This document shows, piece by piece, positions 14,762 through 23,998 of a DNA stretch of 64,000 nucleotides (position 1 is its first letter; each line of letters starts with the position of its first letter). A model generated the notes under the pieces. That model was not told the DNA's origin. It ran no database searches and saw only the letters and a list, made by a program, of their open reading frames with translations. This DNA is from Methanoregula sp. (lineage in GTDB: Archaea; Halobacteriota; Methanomicrobia; Methanomicrobiales; Methanospirillaceae), in NCBI GenBank assembly GCA_026625165.1, contig CP112999.1, forward strand, positions 372,001 to 436,000. The letters run 5' to 3'. Both the position numbers and the translations under genes were made by a program.

Positions 14762-17704
14762 TCAATACCCCCGGAATGGTGATTTGTAGGCATTTTCCAG
14801 TCTGTCCATTGGTGTGTCGATAAGGGTTTTTTGTGCAGCAACCCGAAAAGATGTGCCCCCCGCCGTTCCCAGCAACAGCGCGTCCGTGCCCATGACCTTC
14901 TCAAACGCCTTCCTGTTCCCCTCGAAAACCGTGACAACGAACCTGCCCAAGGATTCGGAGAAGAGATAGTAATCCGGACGCATTGCAGAAGTGATGACAA
15001 GATCCATGCCGATACGGCCCGCGATCGCGACCTTGGCAAGGGCGACTGCAAGGCCCCCATGGCTGACCGGGTGTGCAGATGCAACAAGCTCCTTCCCGAT
15101 CGCACCGGTCAACCGCTGGTACCGTGCTTTGGCTTTTTGGGCATCGAGCGCGGGGACCTTATTCCCGATGGCACCGAGGCTTGCGAAATACTCAGACCCG
15201 CCCAGTTCTTCCGATGTCTCCCCGATGACATAGATGAGGTCTCCATCGAATTTGGCGTCCATCGATACGGCGGCGGACACATCGGGATGAATGCCGATCG
15301 AGGAGATGAGCAGCGTCGGGGGCACGGAGATCTTTACCGGGTTGTTATCGGCATCGAACCCGGAGAAATCATTGAACATGCTGTCTTTGCCGGAGATGAA
15401 CGGGGTGCCAAACGCAGTGGCAAAATCATAACACCCCTGCGCAGCCTGTTTCAGCTGCCCAAGCCGTCCGGGGTCATCGGACGAGCACCAGCAGAAGTTA
15501 TCGAGGAGCGCAATTTTGTCCAGCGGGATGCCGAGCGCGACCAGCCCCCGGATGGCCGTGTCAATCCCCGCAGCCGCCATGAGGTACGGGTCGATCTCTG
15601 AATACAACGGGAACAATCCCTGCGATAATCCGACCCCCTTCTTTGACCCCAGCACGACCTTTGTCAACGAAGATGCGGTCTGCACCCGCCCTTTGCCCTG
15701 GACCGGCCCAAGGACATATCCCCCCTGCACAGTATGGTCGTACTGTGTCGAGATAAATTCCTTTGAGCAGATGTTTTTCCTCTGCAGCATAGACAAAAGC
15801 GTCTCGTCCAGCCTGGCCGGGCAAGTGACTGCCGGTTCGGGGTATGTGTTTTTTTTACAGATGGTTTTCAGGTGCTTCTTTGGAAGGCCATCGTGCAGGA
15901 ACTTTAAGTCCACGTCCATTACAACCCTGCCATGGCACTCGACGACACACCTGCCTGTATCTGTGAATGTTCCAATCACTGTTGCCTCGACATCCCTTCG
16001 CTGCATCAGGTTCATGAAGACCGCTAGGTTTTCCTGCGGGATTGCAAGGGTCATGCGTTCCTGGGATTCGGAGATCCAGATCTCCCACGGTGCCATACCG
16101 GGATATTTTAACGGTACTTTGTCAAGGGAGACGTGGCAACCATTACATTCCCTTGCCATCTCAGCAACAGAACAGGAAAGGCCGCCAGCCCCGTTATCGG
16201 TAATACTATGGTACAGTCCAAGATCCCGCGCCTCCTTGACAATGACATCGGATAACTTCTTCTGCGTGATCGGGTCTCCGATCTGGACGGCGGTCACCGG
16301 GCTCCCCGGGTCCAATGCCTCTGAGGAGAACGTGGCTCCATGGATACCGTCCTTGCCGACCCGGCCTCCCGCCATCACTATGAGGTCACCGGGTTTCGCC
16401 TGTTTTTCAAAGAGTGTCCTGTGGTGGTATTCAAGCGGCATCACCCCGACCGTGCCGGCAAAGACGAGGGGCTTACCGATGTACCGGTCATTGAAATAAC
16501 ACCATCCCTGGGGTGTGGGGATGCCCGAACAGTTGCCGCCGACACCCACTCCTCTTACCACGCCGTCAAGGATCTGGCGTGGGGAGAGAATGGGATTTAC
16601 CTTATTTTTACCCCGGAAAAGTCCCGTTTCTTTATCTGGATCCCCCATGCAGTAACCGTAATAATTGATGCAGGGTTTTGCGCCAAGGCCAAACCCGATC
16701 GTGTCACGGTTCACCCCGACGATGCCGGTCAGGGCTCCGCCGAACGGGTCAAGGGCTGACGGTGAGTTATGGGTCTCGACCTTATGGGTCACGAGGTGCT
16801 TTTCATCAAAGATGATTGCCCCGGAGTTATCCGAAAAAACCGATACACAGATGTCCCTGTCCCCCTTTTCTTTCCTGATTTTATTGGTAGCTGCCTGGAT
16901 ACAGGACTTATAGAGCCCGAGCGGGATGTCATTATCCATTGGTGATGCAAAGATCGTGTGTTTGCAGTGCTCGCTCCATGTCTGGGCGAGCGACTCGAGT
17001 TCCACATCTGTAGGATTCCTTCGTTGCCGGGAAAAATAGGTGCGGATCGCGTGAAGCTGGGCGAGGTCAAGTGCAAGCGGGCCTCTCCGCTGTCCTGTCA
17101 GTGGATCAATGATCCCCTCTTTCCCGAGCCGTGCAAGGCTCCGGTCATCAAGGTCAAGGCTCACTGTTTCTGCCGTCGGCAGTTCATGCAGGTGGACACG
17201 GGGCACGACCGGATCCATGCCCTTGTCACCGTATTCTTGCCGGGTTTTGATATGCACGCGGTTTACGAGGGGATTTGCCAGTACAGCCGCGAGCCTCTGC
17301 AGCGAAGAGGATGAAAGGTTCCCGCAGACCAGGTAGAGCTGCGAGGTATAGACTGCATCGTCCTCGCCGAAGGTTATGGAGAAATAATCCCCTATCGTCT
17401 GTTTTGCCGTTGTACCGGCATTATCGGTAACGCCCGGGAGAAATCCTACCCCAATCGCATAATCAAAATCTGCTTTTGTCGCGGTATCAATTGTATATTT
17501 CTGGACGACCGGATTGGCGAGATGTTCGCCAATCCGGATTAACTCACCATGGGTAAAATCCCGTGAGCTCATTGCAATGGTATAGGTATCGATAAGATGC
17601 AGTTTTTTGATGGGAAAACCTAAAGAGCGGATCCTGTCGGTTCTTGATTTTAACCGCGGATCGGATTTATAGCATACTTCTATCCGGTGGATAAAAGAAG
17701 TCAT
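14762..17704 (-). CDS. purL: Phosphoribosylformylglycinamidine synthase, large PurS-PurL fused form
   Basis: 980 residues from the ATG at 17704; the frame extends to 17812, but those 36 residues are not family-like. It converts FGAR to FGAM with ATP and PurQ-derived ammonia. The first 180 residues look like PurS-type domains joined to the synthase, followed by the linker motif QTWSEHCKH and two AIR-synthase-like halves ([22 protein letters not shown]). Many archaea have a PurL of about 700 residues and a separate PurS; this is the long form with a separate PurQ. The gene is divergent from aIF2-beta. Confidence 0.92.
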   Translation of the reverse strand: MTSFIHRIEVCYKSDPRLKSRTDRIRSLGFPIKKLHLIDTYTIAMSSRDFTHGELIRIGEHLANPVVQKYTIDTATKADFDYAIGVGFLPGVTDNAGTTAKQTIGDYFSITFGEDDAVYTSQLYLVCGNLSSSSLQRLAAVLANPLVNRVHIKTRQEYGDKGMDPVVPRVHLHELPTAETVSLDLDDRSLARLGKEGIIDPLTGQRRGPLALDLAQLHAIRTYFSRQRRNPTDVELESLAQTWSEHCKHTIFASPMDNDIPLGLYKSCIQAATNKIRKEKGDRDICVSVFSDNSGAIIFDEKHLVTHKVETHNSPSALDPFGGALTGIVGVNRDTIGFGLGAKPCINYYGYCMGDPDKETGLFRGKNKVNPILSPRQILDGVVRGVGVGGNCSGIPTPQGWCYFNDRYIGKPLVFAGTVGVMPLEYHHRTLFEKQAKPGDLIVMAGGRVGKDGIHGATFSSEALDPGSPVTAVQIGDPITQKKLSDVIVKEARDLGLYHSITDNGAGGLSCSVAEMARECNGCHVSLDKVPLKYPGMAPWEIWISESQERMTLAIPQENLAVFMNLMQRRDVEATVIGTFTDTGRCVVECHGRVVMDVDLKFLHDGLPKKHLKTICKKNTYPEPAVTCPARLDETLLSMLQRKNICSKEFISTQYDHTVQGGYVLGPVQGKGRVQTASSLTKVVLGSKKGVGLSQGLFPLYSEIDPYLMAAAGIDTAIRGLVALGIPLDKIALLDNFCWCSSDDPGRLGQLKQAAQGCYDFATAFGTPFISGKDSMFNDFSGFDADNNPVKISVPPTLLISSIGIHPDVSAAVSMDAKFDGDLIYVIGETSEELGGSEYFASLGAIGNKVPALDAQKAKARYQRLTGAIGKELVASAHPVSHGGLAVALAKVAIAGRIGMDLVITSAMRPDYYLFSESLGRFVVTVFEGNRKAFEKVMGTDALLLGTAGGTSFRVAAQKTLIDTPMDRLENAYKSPFRGY

Positions 17705-17860
17705 GCTCAGGAATTGGACGTAACTTACAAAATAGCTATTGCACCAAGCTGCTGCAGGGGGGAGCTCTGCGCAGGCACCAACCTGTATCCGCAATACCAC
17801 TTTGAGCTCCATGCAATGCTGGGAAAGCCTTTTTGGTGGTGCCGCCCCTTCATATATACG

Positions 17861-18475
17861 ATGACCGATCCCTATGAAAATCTCCTAAAAAAGGCATATT
17901 CGAATATTTCCGAGGTGAGTGTCTCTTCAGAACGGTTTGTTGTTCCCGAAGCCAAGGCCTATATTGAAGGCAAGACAACCGTGCTTGAAAATTTTGTCGA
18001 GATTGCCGACAAGATCCGGCGCGACCATGACCACCTGATGAAATTTTTGTTAGGCGAGCTCGGGACCTCAGGTAAGATCGATGGCAACCGTGCAATTTTC
18101 AACGGTAAGTTCGAGATCGCATTGGTCAAGGCGATCATCAAGAATTACGTGGACGATTATGTCATCTGCTCCGAGTGCGGCAGGCCGGATACAAAACTGG
18201 TCAAGGATGACCGTGTCCAGCTGCTGCGCTGCGATGCGTGCGGCGGTCACCGCCCGGTAAGGAAGCGCAAGGCACGCACCGAGCCGGTGGAAAAGAACCT
18301 TGAAGAGGGGGCGATCCTTGACCTTGAAATCCAGTCACTCTCCCGCAGGGGGGACGGGGTCGTGAAGATGGGGCGGTATATCATCTACGTGGCGAATGCA
18401 AAACCAGGCCAGCAGGTAAAAGTCAAGATCTCACGGGTCTCCGGTTCGATCGTCTTTACCGAACGGGCGGTTTAA
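17861..18475 (+). CDS. Translation initiation factor aIF2 subunit beta with TRAM domain
   Basis: 204 residues from the ATG at 17861. The longer frame from 17687 would run into the purL 5' end and is not family-like. aIF2-beta is part of the initiator-tRNA-carrying aIF2 complex. Seen: the central alpha-beta domain, the zinc ribbon CSECG and CDACGG, and after about residue 148 a C-terminal TRAM domain ([17 protein letters not shown]). The beta-TRAM fusion is known in several Methanomicrobia. TRAM domains bind RNA, so it likely adds RNA affinity. Confidence 0.9.
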   Translation: MTDPYENLLKKAYSNISEVSVSSERFVVPEAKAYIEGKTTVLENFVEIADKIRRDHDHLMKFLLGELGTSGKIDGNRAIFNGKFEIALVKAIIKNYVDDYVICSECGRPDTKLVKDDRVQLLRCDACGGHRPVRKRKARTEPVEKNLEEGAILDLEIQSLSRRGDGVVKMGRYIIYVANAKPGQQVKVKISRVSGSIVFTERAV

Positions 18476-18583
18476 AGTCCCGGAGTGCATCTCTTTTTTT
18501 CTCAGGAAAAATAATAAAAAAAACATCCTGAAGAAAAAAATTTTAAACTGAGTTTATGTTGTTATTAAAAAAGGGCCTGTCAC

Positions 18584-18850
18584 TTACTTTCCAAGTCCCT
18601 TGATCAGCTTATCGCAGTTCCTGGAGAGCCGCTTGCACGCATCCCGGATGACCACCATGGGATCTTTTTTGCCTTTGGTGGTGACGAGGAGTTCCGGCTC
18701 CGAAAACTGGAACTCAATGATATATTTTGCGACGTCAACGGAAGGGTCGCGGAGGATCTCATCGGTGAGGGCGTTCATGAAGGTATGTCCTTCACCCTGA
18801 ACGAGGAGACGTGCCTTGTTACTCTCCAGCTCGAGTACTTTTACAATCAT
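18584..18850 (-). CDS. rpoL: DNA-directed RNA polymerase subunit L
   Basis: 88 residues from the ATG at 18850, the small Rpb11-like subunit that pairs with RpoD in polymerase assembly. The family pattern is visible in GEGHTFMNALTDEILRDP near residue 20 and in the C-terminal helix with its Cys-Lys-Arg-Leu. The frame extends to 18982, but the extra N-terminus is not RpoL-like. The gene stands alone between aIF2-beta and the MBL gene. Confidence 0.93.
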   Translation of the reverse strand: MIVKVLELESNKARLLVQGEGHTFMNALTDEILRDPSVDVAKYIIEFQFSEPELLVTTKGKKDPMVVIRDACKRLSRNCDKLIKGLGK

Positions 18851-18947
18851 GCACCTATGTTTGGGGAGCTGAAAACTATTAATGTATGGGTGGGGATGGG
18901 GAAGGTGGGCGGTGCAGTCCGTGGCAGGGGAAGTTATCGGCAACTCT

Positions 18948-19667
18948 TCAGAACGTGAAGGTCTCGAAGTCTCTGCCAACATTGGGAAGATCCCATGAGA
19001 TCATGTGGCTCACGTGCACGCACCTGAACTCCTGTGGCTTTAAGTCCTGTGCGAGCGTGCAGGCATCAAGGTAGTTCATGTGCTTGTGGATCCTGACATC
19101 CGACGGGACGAGGGCATCGATGAGCAGGAGGTCAAGGTCGTATAACAAATCGAGGCTTTTTTTCGGGATATCGGCGTTGGTGTCCGAGGTGAATCCGATC
19201 CGCGCCCCGTTACATTCAACGAGCATGCCACATGTGTATGCCGGGGGATGTTTAACCATAAAAGGGGTGATGGAGCACCCGGCAATAGTGAACTGTTCGT
19301 ACGGGTTGACCGGGTGCTTTTCAAATGAAAGGAACCTGAACACTTCGGCACAGTAGGAGAGCACCGGCGGGGCGGCATACACCGGCGGCACTTCCTGCAC
19401 ACGGTAGAATTCACCGAACCCAATGAAGTGATCGTAGTGCCCATGGGTCCAGATCACCGCATCGATCTTCGGAGAACCGTTGAGGAGGAGCTGCTGCCGG
19501 AGGTCGGGGGAAGTGTCGATAAGGATGTAGGCACCGTCATGCTCAAGGAGAAGGGACGTCCGAAGGCGCATCTCTCCTGTCTCACGGGCACGGGTGCACT
19601 GGGGGCAGGAGCACCCGACCTTCGGTGTGCCGATCGCATCGCCGGTGCCAAGAAGGGTCAGTTTCAT
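18948..19667 (-). CDS. MBL-fold metal-dependent hydrolase (PhnP-like)
   Basis: About 239 residues. The metallo-beta-lactamase motif is THGHYDH near residue 76, with a further His in VKHPP and the Asp in TSDTNAD. An N-terminal LGTGDAIGTPKVGCSCPQC segment matches PhnP-like phosphodiesterases, which carry an extra zinc site. The likely reaction is hydrolysis of a cyclic or diester phosphate; the exact substrate is unknown. The start at 19667 is preferred over 19673. It is the second gene of a pair with the AAA ATPase, with stop and start nearly touching, so co-expression is likely. Confidence 0.83.
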   Translation of the reverse strand: MKLTLLGTGDAIGTPKVGCSCPQCTRARETGEMRLRTSLLLEHDGAYILIDTSPDLRQQLLLNGSPKIDAVIWTHGHYDHFIGFGEFYRVQEVPPVYAAPPVLSYCAEVFRFLSFEKHPVNPYEQFTIAGCSITPFMVKHPPAYTCGMLVECNGARIGFTSDTNADIPKKSLDLLYDLDLLLIDALVPSDVRIHKHMNYLDACTLAQDLKPQEFRCVHVSHMISWDLPNVGRDFETFTF

Positions 19668-19669
19668 GC

Positions 19670-20944
19670 TCACAGCCAGTTCATCCGCTGGATTGCATCC
19701 CGGTTCTTCACCATCATGATGCCCTTTTCGATATCGGCGCGGTCGATTGCCTCCCTGCGGTCCATAAGCGCCGAGAGTATCGCCTCTTTAATCATCAGGC
19801 GAAGGTCGGCGCCGGAGAACCCCTCAGTCTCCTCCGCAAGCTCCGAATAATCGCAGGTGCAGTCGATGGATGCAGTCACCTTCTTTAAGATCTCCCTGCG
19901 CATCTCTTCCCCCGGGAGGGAGAACTGCACCACCTCATCAAACCGCCGCCATGCCGCCTGATCAAGCAGCTGGGGGTGGTTGGTTGCAGCGATCAGGAGC
20001 ACACCGTTTTTCACAAGGCTGATGCGATCGATGTTTTTTAACAGCGAATTCACTGCCCGTTTCATCGCACCGTGGTCATCGGTGACCCGGCTCTTTGCCA
20101 CAAAGTCGAATTCGTCAATGAACAGGATCGATGGCGAGAGTTTTTTTGCAAGCTCAAAGATGCGGTCGATATTCTTTGAGGTTTCCCCGAGATACTGTGA
20201 AGTGACCATCGAGAGCCGGACTTCAAGGACGGGCATATGCAGGGTCCGGGACATCGCAAGGGAAAGCGATGTCTTGCCGGTTCCCGGTGGACCGACAAAG
20301 AGGAGTTTGCCTACCTCGTAGATACGGTGCTGGTGCAGAAAGTCCTGGTGCTCAATTGCATGCCGGATCTTCGTTATGATCCGGGTCTGGTCGGAGGTGC
20401 AGACCAGGTCGTCCATCTTCTGTTCCACTTCATCAGGTGAACTGACAATCACTAGGTCAAGCGCTGTGCGCAGCTTTTCGTCTTCCGCGATGAGCTTCGA
20501 GATCCGGGTATCGAGAAATGCCCGGGTATCTTCAAATAGGGGGTTTGCCTTCCGGACTGCTTCATAAGAGACTCCGACCGAATCGATCTTTTCGAAATAG
20601 AACGCAAGCGCGGGGTTTTTTTCGATCAGCGACCTGCCCCCCTGCCGGAGGAACCAGAGGGCTGCGGGTTCCAGCGTTGTAAGTTTTAATCGCTGCCCGA
20701 ACTCTTCGAAGCTGACAAAGGGGTTGCCCTCCATCTTTGTGTGGGCGTCGGTGATCCCCAACGAGCGTTTGAGCATCCCTTCGCTGACCGAGACCGGGCG
20801 CTTGATGCCCGGTGCGCCTGACGAGGTAAAAATTTCCCGGCACATTGGAGTCAGGTCATTGATATCGAGTTCCGGGTGCCGGTTGAAGATATCGGCAGTC
20901 AGGACGATTTCCATGACATGTAAGCGGTCAGCATCTCCGGACAT
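19670..20944 (-). CDS. AAA family ATPase
   Basis: About 424 residues. Residues 1-190 form a helical N-terminal region with no recognised domain. The AAA core has Walker A GPPGTGKTS, Walker B ILFIDEFD, sensor-1 ATNHP and the arginine-finger region AAWRRFDE. The lid ends with GFSGADLRLMIKEA. It most resembles single-ring remodelling ATPases. The start is uncertain: ATG at 20944 or 20914; a TATA-like ATTATATTTATA lies just upstream at about 20950-20962, which would suit the inner start. It is followed at once by the MBL gene. Confidence 0.85.
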   Translation of the reverse strand: MSGDADRLHVMEIVLTADIFNRHPELDINDLTPMCREIFTSSGAPGIKRPVSVSEGMLKRSLGITDAHTKMEGNPFVSFEEFGQRLKLTTLEPAALWFLRQGGRSLIEKNPALAFYFEKIDSVGVSYEAVRKANPLFEDTRAFLDTRISKLIAEDEKLRTALDLVIVSSPDEVEQKMDDLVCTSDQTRIITKIRHAIEHQDFLHQHRIYEVGKLLFVGPPGTGKTSLSLAMSRTLHMPVLEVRLSMVTSQYLGETSKNIDRIFELAKKLSPSILFIDEFDFVAKSRVTDDHGAMKRAVNSLLKNIDRISLVKNGVLLIAATNHPQLLDQAAWRRFDEVVQFSLPGEEMRREILKKVTASIDCTCDYSELAEETEGFSGADLRLMIKEAILSALMDRREAIDRADIEKGIMMVKNRDAIQRMNWL

Positions 20945-20988
20945 GGTTGTAACTATAAATATAATCCCCAAAATGGCATAAGGTTATC

Positions 20989-21867
20989 TCAACGGGTGGT
21001 CACGATGCACCCGTCGCCGGTAACGATCAGGGTGTGTTCGTGCTGGGAGACCAGCGACCCCGGAATGTCCGCAAGGACGGGATATACATGCAGGTGCCCG
21101 CTTCTTACCAGCCCGGGGAGTACAATATCGGCTTTTTTGTCCGGCAGCCAGCGCCTTGCAAACGGGAGCCCGCGCCGGTCACGGACATGTTCGATCACCG
21201 CCCGTCCGGAAGGAACGCGGACTGGTTTTGTCGAGATCTGCTGGTAGATCTCTTTTCTCGCCCGCTCCCCGACACGCCCGCTCCCGGTGCTTGCGAACGG
21301 TTCGATGGCAAATACCATCCCCTCTTCGAGCACGACGCCTCCCGGCACCCTGATGTTGGGGATCGTAGGTGGGCGGTGGATAACGTACCGGTCGAGCCCA
21401 TGCCCGGTCAGGTTGGAGACGGGGTGGTATCCCCTGCTCTCGATCTCATGCTGGATCGCAGCCCCGACTTCCCCGGCAGGCACACCGGGGCGCACGGCTG
21501 CGACTGCATGCTCCAGCGCCTGGAACGATGCCTCGATGAGTTTTGCATGGGAACCGAGATCTACAGTGGTCGCAGTATCGGCGATAAAGCCGTCAATGTG
21601 GACGCCAAGATCAAGTTTTGCGACATCGCCCCTGGCAAAGACCCTGTCATCGATGGCCGACGCGGTGTCATGGGCGGCGTCCTCGTTTAAGGAAAGGTTC
21701 AGCGGGAATGCGAGGCCTGCGCCTGCTTCAAAAACCCGGGCTTCGACCGACTCGATGACCTCTGCGTAGGAAGCACCGATACGGATACTCCCTGCCCCTT
21801 CCCGGAGGATCCGTGCCGCGATCTCCCCCGCCTGCCGGTACATATCAAATGTCGCGTCATCCATCAT
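20989..21867 (-). CDS. map: Methionine aminopeptidase, type II
   Basis: 292 residues. It removes N-terminal Met from nascent proteins. The five metal ligands are visible in order: Asp in KLDLGVH, Asp in IADTATT, His in GHGLDRY, Glu in FAIEPF and Glu in QHEHTLIV. The insertion between the second and third motifs marks type II (archaeal/eukaryotic). It overlaps the upstream peptidase gene by 4 bp (21864-21867), so translation is coupled. Confidence 0.94.
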   Translation of the reverse strand: MMDDATFDMYRQAGEIAARILREGAGSIRIGASYAEVIESVEARVFEAGAGLAFPLNLSLNEDAAHDTASAIDDRVFARGDVAKLDLGVHIDGFIADTATTVDLGSHAKLIEASFQALEHAVAAVRPGVPAGEVGAAIQHEIESRGYHPVSNLTGHGLDRYVIHRPPTIPNIRVPGGVVLEEGMVFAIEPFASTGSGRVGERARKEIYQQISTKPVRVPSGRAVIEHVRDRRGLPFARRWLPDKKADIVLPGLVRSGHLHVYPVLADIPGSLVSQHEHTLIVTGDGCIVTTR

Positions 21868-23033
21868 ATCACGAGGTCCCGTGAATATTTTGTAAACCGC
21901 GTAAAGCCCTTTTTCGTGACCACCCCGATATCTTCCAACCGCACTCCACCAACATCCGGGTAATACAGCCCGGGTTCAACCGTGATGACATTACCTGCGG
22001 TAAGCCGGGTTCCCGAGAGGCCTAGCGACGGGGGTTCATGTACCTCAAGCCCGATTCCATGCCCAAGGTTATGCACAAATCCGGTTGTCGCGCTGCCGTA
22101 CCCGTGGTCTTTGAAAAAATCGACCACTCTCTGGTGGACGTCCAGACCGGATACTCCCTCGCGGATCTCCCTGACTGCCAGATCCTGGGCCTCACATACC
22201 ACCGCATGCATATCCAGCACTTTTGCACCGGGTTTCCCTTTCGAAACGGTCCGGGTCATATCGGAGAAATAGCCTGAACGGTCGTCCCGCGGGAATATGT
22301 CCAGCACAATTGGCTGGCGGGCTCTCAGCACACCAGTTCCCATGCAGTGTGGGATCGCCGAATCCTCGCCGCAGGACACGATGGTATCCTTTGCACTGCA
22401 GCCACATTTGATCAGAAGAGCATGCATCGCAGCTCTCACCCGCTCAGATGTGAGCGGTTTTCCACCGGATACAAGGATGCCTTTTCTCACGGTCGACCCC
22501 TTGATTAAGTTTATGCCAAGATCGATTGCCGACCCGGTGACCCGCTGCACTTTTTTTATCGCTCCGATCTCCGCCCGGCTCTTGACAGCCCGCATCGATT
22601 GAAGCGCGGTGTCGTCAACAATGAGTTCAACGGATCCCTGCAGTGCCCGGGCGAGCGCGAGGGGAAATTTCGGCGGGACGAGAATTTTTCCCTGCAACTG
22701 CCCTGTGATCATCCGTGCCGTCGCCTGCCACGGGTCTTTTTCTGTTTTCAGGATCTCAAACATGCCTGCCTGCGCCCGGGTCATTACTGCTGCTTTGGAC
22801 TCCAGCACTGCGCGGGGGTGCTCCATCTGGGAGATGATGATGGTGCCGCGCCGCCCCGGTTTTTTAAAATAGATGAACGGGTCGTTTGTCGTAAACCCGG
22901 AAAGGTACCTCATGTCAGCGTCTTCAGAAGAGGCGTATATGAGGTAGGCATCGGCACCGCTTATCCTGACTGCATTGTCCAGTGCATCCATTGTACCTGA
23001 TATGTGCCCTGAAACGTCAAGTACTTTTATCAT
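21864..23033 (-). CDS. M24-family aminopeptidase (Xaa-Pro type)
   Basis: 389 residues (375 if the inner ATG at 22991 is used). The N-terminal creatinase-like domain is followed by a pita-bread catalytic domain with ligands Asp in VLDIFPRDD, Asp in SDMTRT, His in LGHGIGLEVHE, and Glu residues in VEPGLY and RLEDIGVV. It probably cleaves Xaa-Pro peptides and is paired with map. The 5' end is crowded: the divergent gene starts 18 bp from 23033, whereas the inner ATG at 22991 has AGGT upstream and would leave 60 bp. Confidence 0.88.
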   Translation of the reverse strand: MIKVLDVSGHISGTMDALDNAVRISGADAYLIYASSEDADMRYLSGFTTNDPFIYFKKPGRRGTIIISQMEHPRAVLESKAAVMTRAQAGMFEILKTEKDPWQATARMITGQLQGKILVPPKFPLALARALQGSVELIVDDTALQSMRAVKSRAEIGAIKKVQRVTGSAIDLGINLIKGSTVRKGILVSGGKPLTSERVRAAMHALLIKCGCSAKDTIVSCGEDSAIPHCMGTGVLRARQPIVLDIFPRDDRSGYFSDMTRTVSKGKPGAKVLDMHAVVCEAQDLAVREIREGVSGLDVHQRVVDFFKDHGYGSATTGFVHNLGHGIGLEVHEPPSLGLSGTRLTAGNVITVEPGLYYPDVGGVRLEDIGVVTKKGFTRFTKYSRDLVI

Positions 23034-23051
23034 GGAGGTGACGTATGAGTA

Positions 23052-23309
23052 ATGGATGCTATCACAAAAGAGCAGTTCCGGTGGAAATTCTACCGGCTGG
23101 CACTCCAGCTGAACGCGGTCATTTTTTTAGCTGCGCTTACCGTGATGGCCGTATTCATCGCCCCGGAACCGTACCGTATCCTGCTGGTACTGGCGATGAC
23201 GGCGCTTGTGGCATACCTGGCGATTTCCTTCCGGAAGAAATACCGGGAAACCCAGGCGTGGCTGTATGAACATGCGGACCAGGGAAAAACCAGCGAAAAT
23301 CCACCATGA
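23052..23309 (+). CDS. Small two-helix membrane protein
   Basis: 85 residues. Two hydrophobic helices at about 20-38 and 43-58 are flanked by charged ends, with an acidic and Lys-rich C-terminus. GGAGGTG at 23034-23040 lies 11 nt before the ATG at 23052. It is divergent from the Xaa-Pro peptidase and 19 bp before the next HTH gene in the same direction, so the two are likely co-transcribed. Function unknown. Confidence 0.62.
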   Translation: MDAITKEQFRWKFYRLALQLNAVIFLAALTVMAVFIAPEPYRILLVLAMTALVAYLAISFRKKYRETQAWLYEHADQGKTSENPP

Positions 23310-23328
23310 CCGGAGGTATCTTTTCTGC

Positions 23329-23640
23329 ATGCTTAAGAAAATGAAAGACGAGGTCGAATTATTAAGCCGGCATATTGAAGTGGCACGGGCAGTTGTCGAG
23401 TTCCAGCCGATCGGGATCATGAAACTCTCCGAGTTCCTCACCCTCCCTTCCCACCGGATCCGGTATTCCCTGCACGTGCTCGAGCAGATGGGTTATATCC
23501 GGGCATCTCCGGACGGGGCGGTTGCGACACCCCAGGCATCGGAGCTGCTTGCACATCTTGACGAGGATCTAAACGACCTCATCGGGTTGTTGAACGATAT
23601 GAAAAAGACAAATTCAAAATCATTAAAAAAAATGCATTGA
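23329..23640 (+). CDS. Winged-helix DNA-binding protein
   Basis: 103 residues from the ATG at 23329, preceded by GGAGGT. A winged-helix pattern runs through residues 15-80: MKLSEFLTLPSHRIRYSLHVL as helix-turn-helix, then MGYIRASPDGAVAT as the wing. Short helices at both ends may dimerise. It likely regulates transcription, target unknown. It sits after the small membrane protein, a common arrangement for a sensor-regulator pair, but no sensory motif is visible in either. Confidence 0.7.
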   Translation: MLKKMKDEVELLSRHIEVARAVVEFQPIGIMKLSEFLTLPSHRIRYSLHVLEQMGYIRASPDGAVATPQASELLAHLDEDLNDLIGLLNDMKKTNSKSLKKMH

Positions 23641-23784
23641 GCTGCCGCCATCAATATGTCGGTCCAACTGTCCTAAAACTATTAAACTGACAGTTACGTC
23701 CCCTTGTTCAGTCACGTGTCGTTATCAGCCCGATAGCTACCTTTAAAAAGCCCCAAAAAGAATCATATAAGGCACAGCAAGACT

Positions 23785-23857
23785 GCCGCCATAACTCAGT
23801 TGGTAGAGTGGCTGGCTGTTAACCAGCATGTCACAGGTTCGAGTCCTGTTGGCGGCG
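23785..23857 (+). tRNA. tRNA-Asn (GTT)
   Basis: Cloverleaf with acceptor GCCGCCA/TGGCGGC, anticodon stem GCTGG/CCAGC, loop CTGTTAA with GTT at 23818-23820, and T-loop TTCGAGT. The discriminator is G at 23857 and no CCA is encoded. It lies 4 bp before the next tRNA. Confidence 0.95.
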
Positions 23858-23861
23858 TTAT

Positions 23862-23936
23862 GGGCCCGTAGCTCAGTCCGGTTAGAGCGCCCGGCTCATA
23901 ACCGGGCGGTCATGCGTTCGAATCGCATCGGGCCCA
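23862..23936 (+). tRNA. tRNA with CAT anticodon, probably tRNA-Ile2
   Basis: Acceptor GGGCCCG/CGGGCCC, anticodon stem CCCGG/CCGGG with loop CTCATAA, T-arm ATGCG/CGCAT, discriminator A. The acceptor stem, anticodon stem, T-arm and discriminator are identical to tRNA-Ile(GAT) at 36706-36779, so this is more likely the AUA-decoding isoleucine tRNA (agmatidine-modified CAU) than elongator Met. Confidence 0.85.
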
Positions 23937-23998
23937 TTTTTTTTATTATGAATTTTAATTCGCAACCTTTTCAATGACCAAAGTTCAAAGCAAGCATT

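Noticed and set aside
17705-17860. Long N-terminal extensions of purL and aIF2-beta frames
   Set aside because: Both would occupy the shared divergent promoter and the residues do not match either family.
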